From NCBI GenBank assembly GCA_963741055.1, contig CAVUGU010000028.1:1-64000 (forward strand): DNA of 64,000 bases. Direction: 5' to 3'. Source of the DNA: Bog-756 sp963741055. Its GTDB lineage: Bacteria; Actinomycetota; Acidimicrobiia; Acidimicrobiales; RAAP-2. Under the pieces are notes generated by a model. The model saw only the letters and a program-made list of their open reading frames with translations, made no database searches and was not told the origin of the DNA. A program made the translations under genes and the position numbers. Positions 18,302-27,666 of the stretch are shown here, one piece after another (the first letter of the stretch is position 1; every line of letters begins with the position of its first letter).

Positions 18302-19225
18302 TCAGCCGCGGGGGACCCTCTCGGCCACGCTGGAGGCCCGGAAAGCCTCGAGTGTCGGGTCGGGGGCCCGGTGGAAGAGGCGGTCCACCCCGAGGGAGAA
18401 CCCACCCTCGCTCTCCATCGCCCGGCGGATGGTGAAGAAGAGGGCCGGCACCGCCCAGAAGTCCCCGCAGATCCAGAGGATGGCGGCACCGATCTGCTGG
18501 TCGGCGAAGGGGGACAGGGTCACGCCGGGCACGTGGTCGTACACGGAGTACCAGCTGCTGTCGGCGAAGATCGAGAGCGACATCGCGATGACGAACATCA
18601 CCACGTTGGTCGAGATGATCGCACCGGTCTGCCAGAGGGGACTCGCCTTCAGCCGGAACGGGTACGAGGGGATGATCTGCAGCCAGAAGAGCACGCCGGT
18701 GACGAAGAAGCTGGCGTGCATCAGGGCGACGTGCACGAACTGGTTCTCGGCGGCGGCGTCGAAGAGCGCGGGGACGTGCCAGAGCACCATGACCGCGTTG
18801 AAGGAGATGAGCGCCGTCCAGGGGTTCACCACGAAGCGTCCGAGCTCGCGCAAGGGAGCCGCGAACCGGCCGAGGAGGACGAATCGCATCACGCTGCGCC
18901 GTACCCCGACCGGGAGGCCGTGCAGCAGGGGCAACCAGGGAGCACCCGCGACGACGAGGATGGGAGCGAAGAAGGCGATCAGGATGTGCTCGACCATGTG
19001 GACGAAGAAGTAGTCGTCGGACCAGTAGTCGATCGGGGAGCAGACGGCGAGGAGCAGCAGGCCGAGCCCCGCGTAGAAGAGCAGCGAGCGAAGACGGCGT
19101 TGGCGGGTCCGCGCTGGCACCGATCGCCTCTTCAAGTTGGCGAGACCGAGCTCGTTGAGCACCACGATTGCGGCGACGACGAGGAGGAACGGGTCGTAAC
19201 TCCAATGCGAAGTGAGATAGCTCAT
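18302..19225 (-). CDS. ctaG: Cytochrome c oxidase assembly factor CtaG
   Basis: Seven-helix membrane protein of 307 residues matching the caa3_CtaG family, needed for copper insertion or assembly of aa3/caa3 oxidases. Family-like features are the YFFVHMVEHILIAFFAPIL helix with paired His, VLWHVPALFDAA, and SPFADQQIGAAILWICGDFW near the end. ATG 19225 gives an extracellular-facing N-terminus. It sits 57 bases after the secreted propeller gene. It is transcribed towards the oxidase genes but separated from them by a hairpin. Confidence 0.9.
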   Translation of the reverse strand: MSYLTSHWSYDPFLLVVAAIVVLNELGLANLKRRSVPARTRQRRLRSLLFYAGLGLLLLAVCSPIDYWSDDYFFVHMVEHILIAFFAPILVVAGAPWLPLLHGLPVGVRRSVMRFVLLGRFAAPLRELGRFVVNPWTALISFNAVMVLWHVPALFDAAAENQFVHVALMHASFFVTGVLFWLQIIPSYPFRLKASPLWQTGAIISTNVVMFVIAMSLSIFADSSWYSVYDHVPGVTLSPFADQQIGAAILWICGDFWAVPALFFTIRRAMESEGGFSLGVDRLFHRAPDPTLEAFRASSVAERVPRG

Positions 19226-19282
19226 CAGGCCGGTCTCCCGTTCGGAGCTGTCGTCACCGTAGCGCCGGATCGACGCCGCAGG

Positions 19283-20464
19283 CTAAGAGGAAGAACCGTA
19301 CACGAGGGGGACCTGGGTCGACTGCACCTTCAGCCACGAGGTCCCCGAGGGCGGCAGTGCGTACACGCTGAACCCGGATCCGTCACTGGTGAAGAGCTCG
19401 ATCGGGTCCCCACCGGTTTCGTTCGGCGACGGCGCGGGTGCCGACGAGGCGAGTGCGACCGTCGCGTGAGGCGGCGCCGGAAGGACCGTCCATTTGTCGC
19501 CCGGTGCGGCCTCCTCGACGACGGAGCCGTGCTTCGATCCCGCGAGCACCCCGATCTGGCCGCTTTGTCCGATCGAGGTCGCGGTCGGCCCGCTCCGCAC
19601 GGTGAGCGCCGGCGAGTTGGTCCACACCCCGTCGGCCGGTTGCCACGTCGCAACCAGCTGGGTGTGGCCCGAGTGGACCACCGCCAAGAGCGCGGTGATC
19701 GCCGACCCGTTCGTCTCCAACCGGAGGATCGAGGTGGGGGCAGCGCCCAACTTGTGTCCGAGTCGGGGTCCGACGTGTCGCCACGAGCCGAATGCCTCGG
19801 TGAAAAGGCCGACCCCGTGACGGCACTGGACGCCGACCAGCGGCGAGCCGGCCGGGGTGAATGCGACCGCCTGCAGTCGCTGGCCGCCACAGCCCGGGAA
19901 GAGTCGGCGAAGTGTGGAGAGCGAGACCAGCGTCGACCAGGTGGAGGCCGCCGACGGCGCGGCGAGCACCCGCTTGCCCACGATCGCCAGCTCTCTTCCG
20001 TCTCCTCCCGAGTCGACGGCGAGTCCGTCGGGAACCTGCGCGACGGCACCGGGGAGGTACACGGGGTTCCACGTGCCCCCGCTGTCCGAGCTCACCGACA
20101 GAGGTGAGAACGTCAGCAGCTGGCTCGGCAGCACGCCCGCGAGTACGGACGGACCCGACATCCCCGCCACCAGTCCGCCGTTGTCGGCGGTTCCCTCCGG
20201 CGTGACCTGCGACCAGCTCGTCGAGCCTGCCGCCAGGTGGAGCAATTGCCAGAAGGTGTTCTCCTTGTCCGACAGATCTCCGAGCGGCAGCACGACCCAC
20301 GAGCCGGAGGAGGTGCCCGTTCCACTCCGAAGTGGAGGCTGGGGGACAGCCGCGGCGGTGGCGCTCGGCACGGCGATCGCGAGGGTCAGGCCGCACATCG
20401 CGATGGCGACGACCAGCCTGCGTCCGACCCGCCCGAAGGTCGCACTCGAGGCGACCGAGCTCAC
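19283..20464 (-). CDS. Secreted BNR/propeller-like protein of oxidase locus
   Basis: 393-residue exported protein. A signal peptide (RRLVVAIAMCGLTLAIAVPSATA, cleavage near residue 38) is followed by repeated WSQVTPEG/SDSGGTWNPVYL/GSWRHVGP-type strands that recall Asp-box or sialidase-like beta propellers. Two Cys (PGCGG, VQCRHG) may form a disulfide. No catalytic sialidase Arg triad is evident, so a binding or scaffold role is more likely. The start overlaps the stop of the SCO-like gene by 4 bases, tying it to respiration-related genes; its job there is unknown. Confidence 0.7.
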   Translation of the reverse strand: MSSVASSATFGRVGRRLVVAIAMCGLTLAIAVPSATAAAVPQPPLRSGTGTSSGSWVVLPLGDLSDKENTFWQLLHLAAGSTSWSQVTPEGTADNGGLVAGMSGPSVLAGVLPSQLLTFSPLSVSSDSGGTWNPVYLPGAVAQVPDGLAVDSGGDGRELAIVGKRVLAAPSAASTWSTLVSLSTLRRLFPGCGGQRLQAVAFTPAGSPLVGVQCRHGVGLFTEAFGSWRHVGPRLGHKLGAAPTSILRLETNGSAITALLAVVHSGHTQLVATWQPADGVWTNSPALTVRSGPTATSIGQSGQIGVLAGSKHGSVVEEAAPGDKWTVLPAPPHATVALASSAPAPSPNETGGDPIELFTSDGSGFSVYALPPSGTSWLKVQSTQVPLVYGSSS

Positions 20465-21201
20465 GACGAGAGGACCTGGTCGATACGGTCGTGCAGTAGT
20501 GAGGTGAAGGACGAGGCAAATGTCTGGTCGGGCCCCGGATCGTCGATCAGCACGTCACGTTCGTGACCTCTGGCGTCGATGACGAATGCCAGGTCGCTGT
20601 GCGCGACCATCGCGCCACCGGTGATCGGCGTGACCAGTTGGCCGTACGAGCCCCACACCTGCTGCAGCGCGTCCGTCGTGCCCGTGAGGTAGTACCAGTT
20701 GGACAGGTGGTCGAGACCCTCCTGCTGGTCGAACGCATTGACGAAGGAGAGCGAGCGGTAGATCGGGTTCGCCACGACGGCGACGAAGTCGACCTTTTGG
20801 TTCTCCGCCTCGAGTTGCTGGTCGGCAAGACGGAACTCCTGCGCGATGAGCGGACAATCGGTGGTACAGACCGGGTCGAGAAAGGTCAGCGCGACGACGT
20901 GCCCGTGGAGTGCCGCCAAGCTCACCGGGTCGCCGTGCTGGTCGACGAGCGAGAACGCCGGTGCGGGGGTGTCGATTGCGTTGGGTGTTCCGTCGACCGA
21001 CTCGGTCAGGATGGGGTCCACGGTCCGATTGACCGCAGCCATCGCCATCGGCGCAGTGCCGATCAGCACGATCCCGACCGCGGCCACCGCAGCCACCGTC
21101 CGGCCGAGGTAGGGAAGGGTGAGCTGCCGCCACCAGGGCGTGGCTCCTTCAGCGGCCGCGACACCCGCTCCGGCCGCGAACCCGCTCGCTTCCCGCCTCA
21201 C
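20461..21201 (-). CDS. SCO1/SenC family protein, second copy
   Basis: 246-residue membrane-anchored thioredoxin-fold protein. The Cys pair is in DPVCTTDCPLIAQEF (CxxxC spacing) and the ligand His in AHSDLAFVIDARG. A transmembrane helix lies near residues 34-56. Compared with the other copy at 11043, the linker is short and the Cys spacers differ, so the two may serve different sites (CuA versus CuB, or another cuproprotein). GTG 21201 starts inside the end of the upstream membrane-protein gene. Its stop overlaps the propeller gene (ATGA). Confidence 0.88.
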   Translation of the reverse strand: MRREASGFAAGAGVAAAEGATPWWRQLTLPYLGRTVAAVAAVGIVLIGTAPMAMAAVNRTVDPILTESVDGTPNAIDTPAPAFSLVDQHGDPVSLAALHGHVVALTFLDPVCTTDCPLIAQEFRLADQQLEAENQKVDFVAVVANPIYRSLSFVNAFDQQEGLDHLSNWYYLTGTTDALQQVWGSYGQLVTPITGGAMVAHSDLAFVIDARGHERDVLIDDPGPDQTFASSFTSLLHDRIDQVLSS

Positions 21202-22354
21202 CCGCTCCCGCGGGTGCCGGCGCCGTCTCCTCGAGTGGAACCGTGGCCGGCTGCTCCACCTCCACCGGAAGTCGGTAGACGGCCAGGTAGCCGCACACGA
21301 AGAGGAACGCCATCGGCAGCATCGAGTTCGGGTCGGTGCCGGTGCCGCCGAGGAACCCGAAGTCCTGGACGAACACCCAGTCGACCACGCTGAGCCCGAT
21401 CAACCCGATCAACCCCCCCAGCACCAGAGGTCGCCGCCCGGTGAGCAGCAGTACCCCGATGGTGGCGAGCGCGAGCACGACCACCAGGTTCACCAACCAT
21501 CCGTGTGCATCGTCGAAATTGGCGAACGCCCGCACCCACGACGAGAGGAGGTGCGGCTGGGGAGTCTCCGCCATCTGATGCAGCATCGACGAGAGGGTGC
21601 CTCCGCGGCCCTGCCAGTACCCGCGTCCCGGCCAGGCCTGGAGGACGGCCATCCCGATGAGGAACGCACCACCGACTCCGAGGACGATGCGGCCGAGCCG
21701 TGGCGTCGCGTAGGCGCGCTCGGGCAACGCGATCAGGACGCCGGCGATGCAGTAGAGAAGGACGGCACCGGGTGCGCCGAACAACCAGGTGAGTCCGGGA
21801 GCGAAGATCCCGCCGAACGCCTCCCCGAACGCCCAGACCACGAGCCCCCAGGCGACAGTCGCCGCACCGCCCAGCCGTGACCAACGCCCACGGGGAGCAA
21901 CGAGCAACCAGACCCCGAGGCCGATCTGGATCCAGACGACGGCAGCGGCAGCTTGGATCGGGTGGTCGGACCAGATGGTCACTCCTTCGTTCACCAGGTG
22001 CTGGACCCATCCGGGAGATGAGGCGCCGGCCGGCTGCAGGACGCCCGAGGGGAGGCCGAGCGGCATGGACGACTGCAGCTGGAGCAGCCCGTCGAAGATC
22101 CAAAGGCAACCGAACCCGATCCGCAGCACTCGTCGCGCCAACGGCTCCGGACTTTGCCGCCGAGTGGCCGAGGGAAAAGAGGTAGTGCCCGCCTGCTGGA
22201 GGCGCCGGTACTGGAGCGTCCTCACGACGTTGAAGCCGAGCGCGCACACCACCAGCACGGCCAGTACCACGAAGAGCTGGTGGGCGAGGGCGGAGTGGAA
22301 GGAGGAATCGATGAGGGGATTCCCCGTCTGGACCGGCCTCCCCATTCCGGGCAT
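21149..22354 (-). CDS. Polytopic membrane protein, DoxX-like (first gene of oxidase locus)
   Basis: 401 residues with about nine hydrophobic helices. The FGCLWIFDGLLQLQSSMPLG segment and the following helices resemble DoxX/DoxD-type membrane proteins, some of which handle quinones or sulfur compounds. GGGGAGG precedes ATG 22354 at good spacing, and it is the first gene of the leftward locus, so the promoter should lie in 22355-22480. The 53-base overlap with the SCO-like start is unusual here. An indel near 21210-21230 would let it stop at a TGA overlapping that GTG instead. Confidence 0.65.
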   Translation of the reverse strand: MPGMGRPVQTGNPLIDSSFHSALAHQLFVVLAVLVVCALGFNVVRTLQYRRLQQAGTTSFPSATRRQSPEPLARRVLRIGFGCLWIFDGLLQLQSSMPLGLPSGVLQPAGASSPGWVQHLVNEGVTIWSDHPIQAAAAVVWIQIGLGVWLLVAPRGRWSRLGGAATVAWGLVVWAFGEAFGGIFAPGLTWLFGAPGAVLLYCIAGVLIALPERAYATPRLGRIVLGVGGAFLIGMAVLQAWPGRGYWQGRGGTLSSMLHQMAETPQPHLLSSWVRAFANFDDAHGWLVNLVVVLALATIGVLLLTGRRPLVLGGLIGLIGLSVVDWVFVQDFGFLGGTGTDPNSMLPMAFLFVCGYLAVYRLPVEVEQPATVPLEETAPAPAGAGEAGSERVRGRSGCRGR

Positions 22355-22479
22355 GGGTTACGCAACCTCCCCTCGACCCGGTACTGGGCTGTCGAACACC
22401 GCCGCAAACAGTACTGCGCGTTCGCTCGGACCTGACCCCGGCGGTGCCTGTGCCGGAGACGGCCGACCAGAATGACGGC

Positions 22480-23457
22480 ATGGACACCGACGCGGGCCGT
22501 CCGATGCGGGTGGGGGTGATCGGGACCGGCTTCGGCGCGCGAGTGGTCGCGCCGGCGTTCGAGGCGTCCGGATGCGAGGTGGTCGACGTGGTCAGCGCTC
22601 GCGATCCCCGATCGGTCGAGGCGCTGTGTCGTTCGGAGTTGGACCTGGTGTCGGTGCATGCTCCCCCGTTCCTGCACCGCGAATACGTGTGCCGCGCCGT
22701 CGACGCCGGGCATGCCGTGATGTGCGACAAGCCGTTCGGCGTGTCGGTGGACGATGCCGCGGCGATGACCGAGGCGGCGCAGTCGGCGGGAGTTCCGAAC
22801 TTCCTCAACTTCGAGTTCCGCCACCAGGCGGCGCGGAGGGCGATGGCAGAGCTGCTCGTCTCGGGGGCGGTCGGGTCGGCGGAGCATCTGTCCTACACCG
22901 CGCTGACCTCTGGGTCCCGGGTTCCACTCCGGCGTTGGGGCTGGCTGTTCGACCGTTCTCGGGGAGGCGGCTGGATCGGGGCGTTCGGATCGCACGCGAT
23001 CGATCTCGCCCGGTGGCTGCTCGGGGACATCGTGCACGCAGGTGCCACGACCTGGATCCACATCACCGAGCGTCCCGACGCGGACGGGAGCTTGCATCGC
23101 TGCGACGCAGAGGACGCATTCGTGGGCTGGGCCGAGACTCGGTCGGGCGCCACGGTGACGGTCGACTCCTCGTTCACGGCCGGAGCCCCGCTCACCCCGC
23201 GGATCGTCCTGGTCGGCTCGGAGGGTGTGATCGAGAACATCGGGGACCGCCGGGTCGTCGTCCGTCGGAGCGACGGATCGACCGAGCAACTGGAGTTCGA
23301 GCCGCGAGGCGGCGATCCCCATGGCGAGGCGATGAGCGCATGGACGGCAGTGATCCGCGAAGCGGTCTCGACCGGACGGCCGATCGGACCGTCGTTCGTC
23401 GACGGGCTCGCGTGCATGCGGGTGATGGAACAGTGGCGCGAGCCGTGCCCCGAGTGA
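22480..23457 (+). CDS. Gfo/Idh/MocA family NAD(P)-dependent oxidoreductase
   Basis: 325-residue dehydrogenase-like protein. The N-terminal Rossmann motif is GVIGTGFGARV (residues 9-19), and the catalytic-domain hallmark is CDKPFGV (the family's E/DKP with Lys). The C-terminal alpha/beta domain contains GGGWIGAFGSHAIDLARWLL, where the His is usually catalytic. Family members oxidise or reduce sugars, inositols or related polyols. ATG 22480 is preferred over a GTG 12 codons upstream because it places the motif at the normal distance. It is divergently arranged with the oxidase locus; the shared gap contains no obvious operator. Confidence 0.85.
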   Translation: MDTDAGRPMRVGVIGTGFGARVVAPAFEASGCEVVDVVSARDPRSVEALCRSELDLVSVHAPPFLHREYVCRAVDAGHAVMCDKPFGVSVDDAAAMTEAAQSAGVPNFLNFEFRHQAARRAMAELLVSGAVGSAEHLSYTALTSGSRVPLRRWGWLFDRSRGGGWIGAFGSHAIDLARWLLGDIVHAGATTWIHITERPDADGSLHRCDAEDAFVGWAETRSGATVTVDSSFTAGAPLTPRIVLVGSEGVIENIGDRRVVVRRSDGSTEQLEFEPRGGDPHGEAMSAWTAVIREAVSTGRPIGPSFVDGLACMRVMEQWREPCPE

Positions 23458-23595
23458 GGTCGGTGACTTCGGCGCGGGCACCGAGTGACTGCCCGAGCGA
23501 TCGAGAATTGAAGGTTTCCCTTTAAAATCGGTAGCGATGAGCATGTGTGTCTGTGAACGGACTGCCCGGTTCGGCCGAGCAACAGGGAGCTCGCG

Positions 23596-23847
23596 ATGAA
23601 GGGCGATCGCGTCGAGGTCCTCATCGATACCGGCGCCGGGGTGCGGTCCTTCGAGCTCGATGCCACTCGGGCCGGCCGCCGGCTCGAGGTGTCGGTCAGC
23701 CGAGGCACCGTCGAGGTCGTCGAGGTCACCCGATCGGGAACCCCGGTGCGAACGGCGCGGTTCATGGCCAGCCGGGTGGTCGCACTGGTCGAGCACCCCG
23801 CGGACGTGCGCTCGCACGAGTCGTCGGTGCCCATCCGGGCCGCCTGA
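23596..23847 (+). CDS. Small conserved-looking protein of unknown function
   Basis: 83-residue beta-rich protein with no Cys, no signal peptide and no membrane helix. Alternating strands and basic turns (DATRAGRRLEVSVSRG, TRSGTPVRTARF) suggest a compact single domain. A GGGAG ribosome site lies 8 bases before ATG 23596. Upstream 23500-23540 is an unusually AT-rich patch (TTTCCCTTTAAAATC) that could be its promoter. No family recognised. Confidence 0.6.
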   Translation: MKGDRVEVLIDTGAGVRSFELDATRAGRRLEVSVSRGTVEVVEVTRSGTPVRTARFMASRVVALVEHPADVRSHESSVPIRAA

Positions 23848-23925
23848 GGCGGTCTGCGGGCGGCGACCCTGATGACGAGGGTGCATCCGGCATCTGGCCG
23901 GAACCGCCGAAGCTAGCGTTTGGTC

Positions 23926-24975
23926 ATGGCCGAGTCGGCTGGAAACGACACGCTGACCGCGTTCCTCGAGTCGCTCGGTGCAACCGGCGAGCAGATCGAG
24001 GCGGCCCGCCGCGATTGCACCCTCGCCCGCCTGCCGGCCGATCTGATCCTCCGCAAGGACGCCACACTGAGCGCCAAGGACGTCGCCACCCGGGCGGAAG
24101 TCGGCGTGGACCAGGTCGTCGAATTGTGGCGAACGCTCGGCGTGTCGGTGCCGGACGACCAACTCCGCATGTTCTCGGAACAGGACGCCTCCTTCACCAC
24201 CGTTGCGCTCCAGTTCGAGCCGGTGGGTACCCACGCCGACGAGCTCTTCCGTGTACTGGGCAATTCTCTGGCGCGGGTGGCGGAAGCGGCGGTCTCCCTC
24301 TACGTCCAGACCATCGAGCCGACGATGGACACACCCGATGCGGACTTTCTGACGTGGGTGACGAGTGTCGCCGAAACGACCTCGCTGGCACTCCGGCTCG
24401 GCGACTCGATGGGCGCCATCTTCGCTCACCACCTCTCCGAGGCGATCGAGCGGCAGCGAGCTGCTCAGTCGGACTTCGTGGACCGGGCGGTCTTTCGGCT
24501 GGTCGTGGGATTCGTGGATCTGGTCGGCTTCACCCCGCTGTCGCAGCGCTCGAGACCCGCTGACCTGCTCTCGCTCATCGGCGAGTTCGAAGCGCGCGCG
24601 TTCGACGTCGCCGTTGCCCACGGCGGACGGATCGTCAAGCACATCGGTGACGAGGTCATGTTCGTCGCCCTCGACGCGAACGCCGGTTGCGCGATCGCCC
24701 ACGAGTTGACCAGCGTGTACGCCGAGGGCATCGAACCCCGCGGTGGGGTGGCGTTCGGTGACGTGGTGACCCGTCACGGCGACTACTACGGATCGGTGGT
24801 GAACCTGGCGTCGCGTCTCGCGGAGCTCGCCATCCCGGGGGAGGTCCTGGTCGACGGGCCGACGGTCGCGCAGGGGAAGGACGGTCCGTTCGAGTTCCAA
24901 CCCGCCGGCCACCGCCTCCTCAAAGGTTTCGAGGAGCCGGTCGAGGTCTTCTCGGTGATCGCCGCCTCGGACTGA
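23926..24975 (+). CDS. Class III adenylate cyclase with N-terminal regulatory domain
   Basis: 349-residue cyclase making cAMP. Residues 1-175 resemble the actinobacterial adenylate-cyclase regulatory domain known from the pH-sensing mycobacterial enzyme Rv1264. The catalytic domain (about 180-345) has the metal Asp residues in GFVDLVGFTPL and GDEVMFVA. The adenine-specifying Lys is in RIVKHIGDE, and the transition-state Asn/Arg are in VNLASRLAEL, so it should be active. ATG 23926 is used rather than the TTG two codons earlier. A Crp/Fnr-type regulator at 50110 could be a downstream cAMP receptor, which is inference. Confidence 0.9.
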   Translation: MAESAGNDTLTAFLESLGATGEQIEAARRDCTLARLPADLILRKDATLSAKDVATRAEVGVDQVVELWRTLGVSVPDDQLRMFSEQDASFTTVALQFEPVGTHADELFRVLGNSLARVAEAAVSLYVQTIEPTMDTPDADFLTWVTSVAETTSLALRLGDSMGAIFAHHLSEAIERQRAAQSDFVDRAVFRLVVGFVDLVGFTPLSQRSRPADLLSLIGEFEARAFDVAVAHGGRIVKHIGDEVMFVALDANAGCAIAHELTSVYAEGIEPRGGVAFGDVVTRHGDYYGSVVNLASRLAELAIPGEVLVDGPTVAQGKDGPFEFQPAGHRLLKGFEEPVEVFSVIAASD

Positions 24976-25087
24976 GCATCTCAGTCCCTCATCGGGCTTC
25001 GGAGCGTCCCGGTGACGAGCGGACGAGGGCAGTATGGACTGCAAGCGGGTCGACTCCACTCGGGGGCGCCGAGGACAGGAGAGGGTC

Positions 25088-25941
25088 ATGGCCAAGGGCC
25101 ACAGCAAGGAGCAGGCTCGGCAAATGCACACTTCCGACACGGGCGCTGCCGAGGACGGCTCACAGCCCAAGCTGACCCGCAAGGAGTACGAGCGCGAGTT
25201 GCGGGTGCTCGACGCCGAGCTGGTGGCCATGCAGGAATGGGTCAAGCGCACCGGTGCCAAGGTCTGCATCGTCTTCGAAGGGCGCGACACCGCCGGAAAA
25301 GGAGGGACGATCCAGAGGATCACCGAACGGGTCAGCCCTCGCGTGTTCCGGGTCGTCGCGCTGCCGGCACCCAACGAGCGAGAGAAGTCGCAGATGTACA
25401 TCCAGCGGTACGTCTCGCAGCTGCCGGCCGGCGGCGAGGTGGTCATCTTCGACCGCAGTTGGTACAACCGGGCCGGAGTCGAACGAGTCATGGGCTTCTG
25501 CACTCCCGAAGAGTCCGACAAGTTCCTCGAGCAGGTCCCCGACCTCGAGAAGACCATGGTGGAGTCGGGGATCATCCTGCTCAAGTACTGGCTCGAGGTC
25601 AGTGAAAAGGAGCAGACCCGCCGCCTCGAGAGCCGCATCAACGACCCCCGGAAGATCTGGAAGCTCTCCGAGATGGATCTCAAGGGCTACAGCCGTTGGT
25701 ACGACTACTCCCGTGCCCGCGACGCGATGTTCGCCGACGACCGACACCGCGTGGGCGCCGTGGTGGGTCGCCAACACCGACGACAAACGACGGGGCCGGC
25801 TCAACATCATCAGCCACCTGCTCGAGCCGCATCCCCTACGAGCCGCTCGAGATCCACGAGGTCGAGCTGCCCAAACGGCAACATCCGGGCGGCTACACCC
25901 CACCCAACCTGCCGGTCCGCCGCATCCCGACCCCGTTCTGA
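25088..25941 (+). CDS. ppk2: Polyphosphate kinase 2 (frameshifted near C-terminus)
   Basis: PPK2 transfers phosphate between polyphosphate and nucleoside diphosphates, or monophosphates in some classes. Walker A is FEGRDTAGKGGTI and Walker B is VVIFDRSWYNRAGVE; the MGFC and KYWLEVSEKEQTRRLE lid-region blocks are typical. Conserved C-terminal blocks continue after one-base shifts near 25735 (APWWVANTDDKRRGRLNII) and near 25835 (PYEPLEIHEVELPKRQ) to the TGA at 25939-25941. Corrected length is about 284 residues, as for class I PPK2. ATG 25088 is chosen; an upstream ATG adds an unconserved stretch. A GGCACC/GGTGCC hairpin at 25950-25980 may terminate it. Confidence 0.92.
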
Positions 25942-25988
25942 GTCGAAGGGGCACCGACCGACCCGGCCCGCGTTGGTGCCGGCTCGTC

Positions 25989-27569
25989 TTACCGAGTGGC
26001 CGCGTGTCCTTCCGGGCTCCTCGGATCGGTCGCGCCGACGTAGTGGCGGTCGTCGCCCTCTCCGACGACCGTGATGATCTGCGCGCAGCCGACGGCGGTG
26101 GGATCGAACGCGCTCAGCAGCTGGATCCGGTGACCGCGCTCGGCGAGACCGGCCGCCCATCGCGGCGGAGCGTTCGACTCGAGGCAGACCGTCAAGTCCC
26201 CCCACCAGAGGCGGAACGGCTCGGTCGCCGGTGCGCTGAGCGAGAGCCGACCGGCAGTGATCGCGGTCGCGGGATCCTCACCGGCACGCAGCATCCGAGC
26301 CAGCAACTGCAGGAGGACCTGCGGTTGAGCGTCCCCGCCCATCGCTCCCGCCAGATGAGTCAGCGCTCCGTCCTTGGTGACCAGCATGGGCGAGAGGGTG
26401 TGCGGAGGTCGCCGACCGGGTCCCAGCTCGGCGGGGTGTCCCTCCACCAGTGAGAAGCCGACACCCCGATTGTGGAGGAAGACACCGGTCGAACCGGCGA
26501 CGACGTGAGACCCGAAGTCGAGCGCATTCGACTGGGTGAGCGAGATGCCGAGCCCGTCCGCGTCGATCGCGCAGAGGTGGGTCGTGTCGCCGTCGGCGAC
26601 GAATTGCGCATCGAACCGACGGTTCCCCGTTGTCACGTCGACGTCCGGAGCCGCTGCTTCGTGGTCGCGCACTCGCGCCGCGACCCGACGGAGCCGGTCC
26701 GGGTCGAGGAGGCTCACTCCGTCGGCGCCGTCGAAGAGGACCGCGGGACGATCGTGTCCGGCGGCTCGCGACGCCTCGACCACGAGGTGTGCCCACCGCG
26801 GGTCGGACGGGTCCTCACCCAGTCCGAGGTGTTCCGCGATGAAGGAACTGGCCAGGGTCAGATATCCCTGCGAAGGCGCCGGAACGGTCCAGAGATCGTG
26901 GTCCCAGACCCCGAGCGCCAGCGGGTCGCACCACTGCGCAAGGGAGTCGGTCAGGTCCTTCTCCGCATAGATGCCGTCACCGACCCGGACCAGCTCGCGT
27001 CCGAACTCTCCCTGGTAGAAGCCGTCGCGACCGTCCTTCGCGATGGTCCGGAGCGTCCGTGCGATGCCGGGGAGGCGCACCGTGGCCTCGAGGTCGACGG
27101 GTCCATCCGGACAGAGCTCCTCGGCGCCGGCAACGCCGTGGATCAGATGGCTCGCCATCGAGAGCAGGAGCGACGCGGTGAACCCGCGCTCGGCGAGCTC
27201 GATCGCCCGGGAGAAGACCTGCTCGCGGGGGAGGCGGCCGTACCGATCGTGAAGCGCCAGCCAGCCGTCGACCGCTCCCGGTACCGGCGCGCTGGAGAGA
27301 TCGCCTCGCAGCGGCATGGTGTCGTGACCCGCTGCTCTCAACGCTGCCGGGTCCACGCCGGACCCGGCTCGACCGATGGAGAGCAGCGCGACCGGATCGC
27401 GGCCCGGCTCGGAGACCATCGCGAGGACGTCGCCGCCGAGACCGCAGAGATGAGGACCCACCACCGCCATCACGGCCGCCGCCGCGACCATGGCGTCGGC
27501 TGCACTCCCACCCCGCTCGAGCGCGTCGACGCCGGCGTTCGACGCCAGTTGGTCCGCCGTGCTGACCAT
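25989..27569 (-). CDS. Gamma-glutamyltransferase-like protein (Ntn hydrolase)
   Basis: Self-processing Ntn-hydrolase of the gamma-glutamyltranspeptidase family, 526 residues from ATG 27569. The large-subunit start (STADQLASNAGVDALERGGS) is normal. The small subunit begins at the nucleophile Thr in GDTTHLCAIDADG and continues with LTQSNALDFGSHV and the GPGRRPPHTLSPM block. No signal peptide is evident, so it may be cytoplasmic, as in many GGT-like acylases. It could hydrolyse gamma-glutamyl amides or act as a cephalosporin-acylase-like amidase. Homology extends a few codons before the ATG (about 27640), where no standard start is seen. Confidence 0.85.
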   Translation of the reverse strand: MVSTADQLASNAGVDALERGGSAADAMVAAAAVMAVVGPHLCGLGGDVLAMVSEPGRDPVALLSIGRAGSGVDPAALRAAGHDTMPLRGDLSSAPVPGAVDGWLALHDRYGRLPREQVFSRAIELAERGFTASLLLSMASHLIHGVAGAEELCPDGPVDLEATVRLPGIARTLRTIAKDGRDGFYQGEFGRELVRVGDGIYAEKDLTDSLAQWCDPLALGVWDHDLWTVPAPSQGYLTLASSFIAEHLGLGEDPSDPRWAHLVVEASRAAGHDRPAVLFDGADGVSLLDPDRLRRVAARVRDHEAAAPDVDVTTGNRRFDAQFVADGDTTHLCAIDADGLGISLTQSNALDFGSHVVAGSTGVFLHNRGVGFSLVEGHPAELGPGRRPPHTLSPMLVTKDGALTHLAGAMGGDAQPQVLLQLLARMLRAGEDPATAITAGRLSLSAPATEPFRLWWGDLTVCLESNAPPRWAAGLAERGHRIQLLSAFDPTAVGCAQIITVVGEGDDRHYVGATDPRSPEGHAATR

Positions 27570-27666
27570 CCCGTAGCGGGCGGTGCGCGGCGCGAAGGGA
27601 GCCAGCGGGAATCCGATGGAAAAGGAATAGCACGGTCGGCCTGCTCCCCACCCGAGCGCGGGCCGC

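Noticed and set aside
22222..25683. Open frame of more than 1100 codons on the minus strand
   Set aside because: It lies opposite four well-recognised forward genes (oxidoreductase, small protein, cyclase, PPK2) and shows no family pattern; stop-free frames are common at this GC content.
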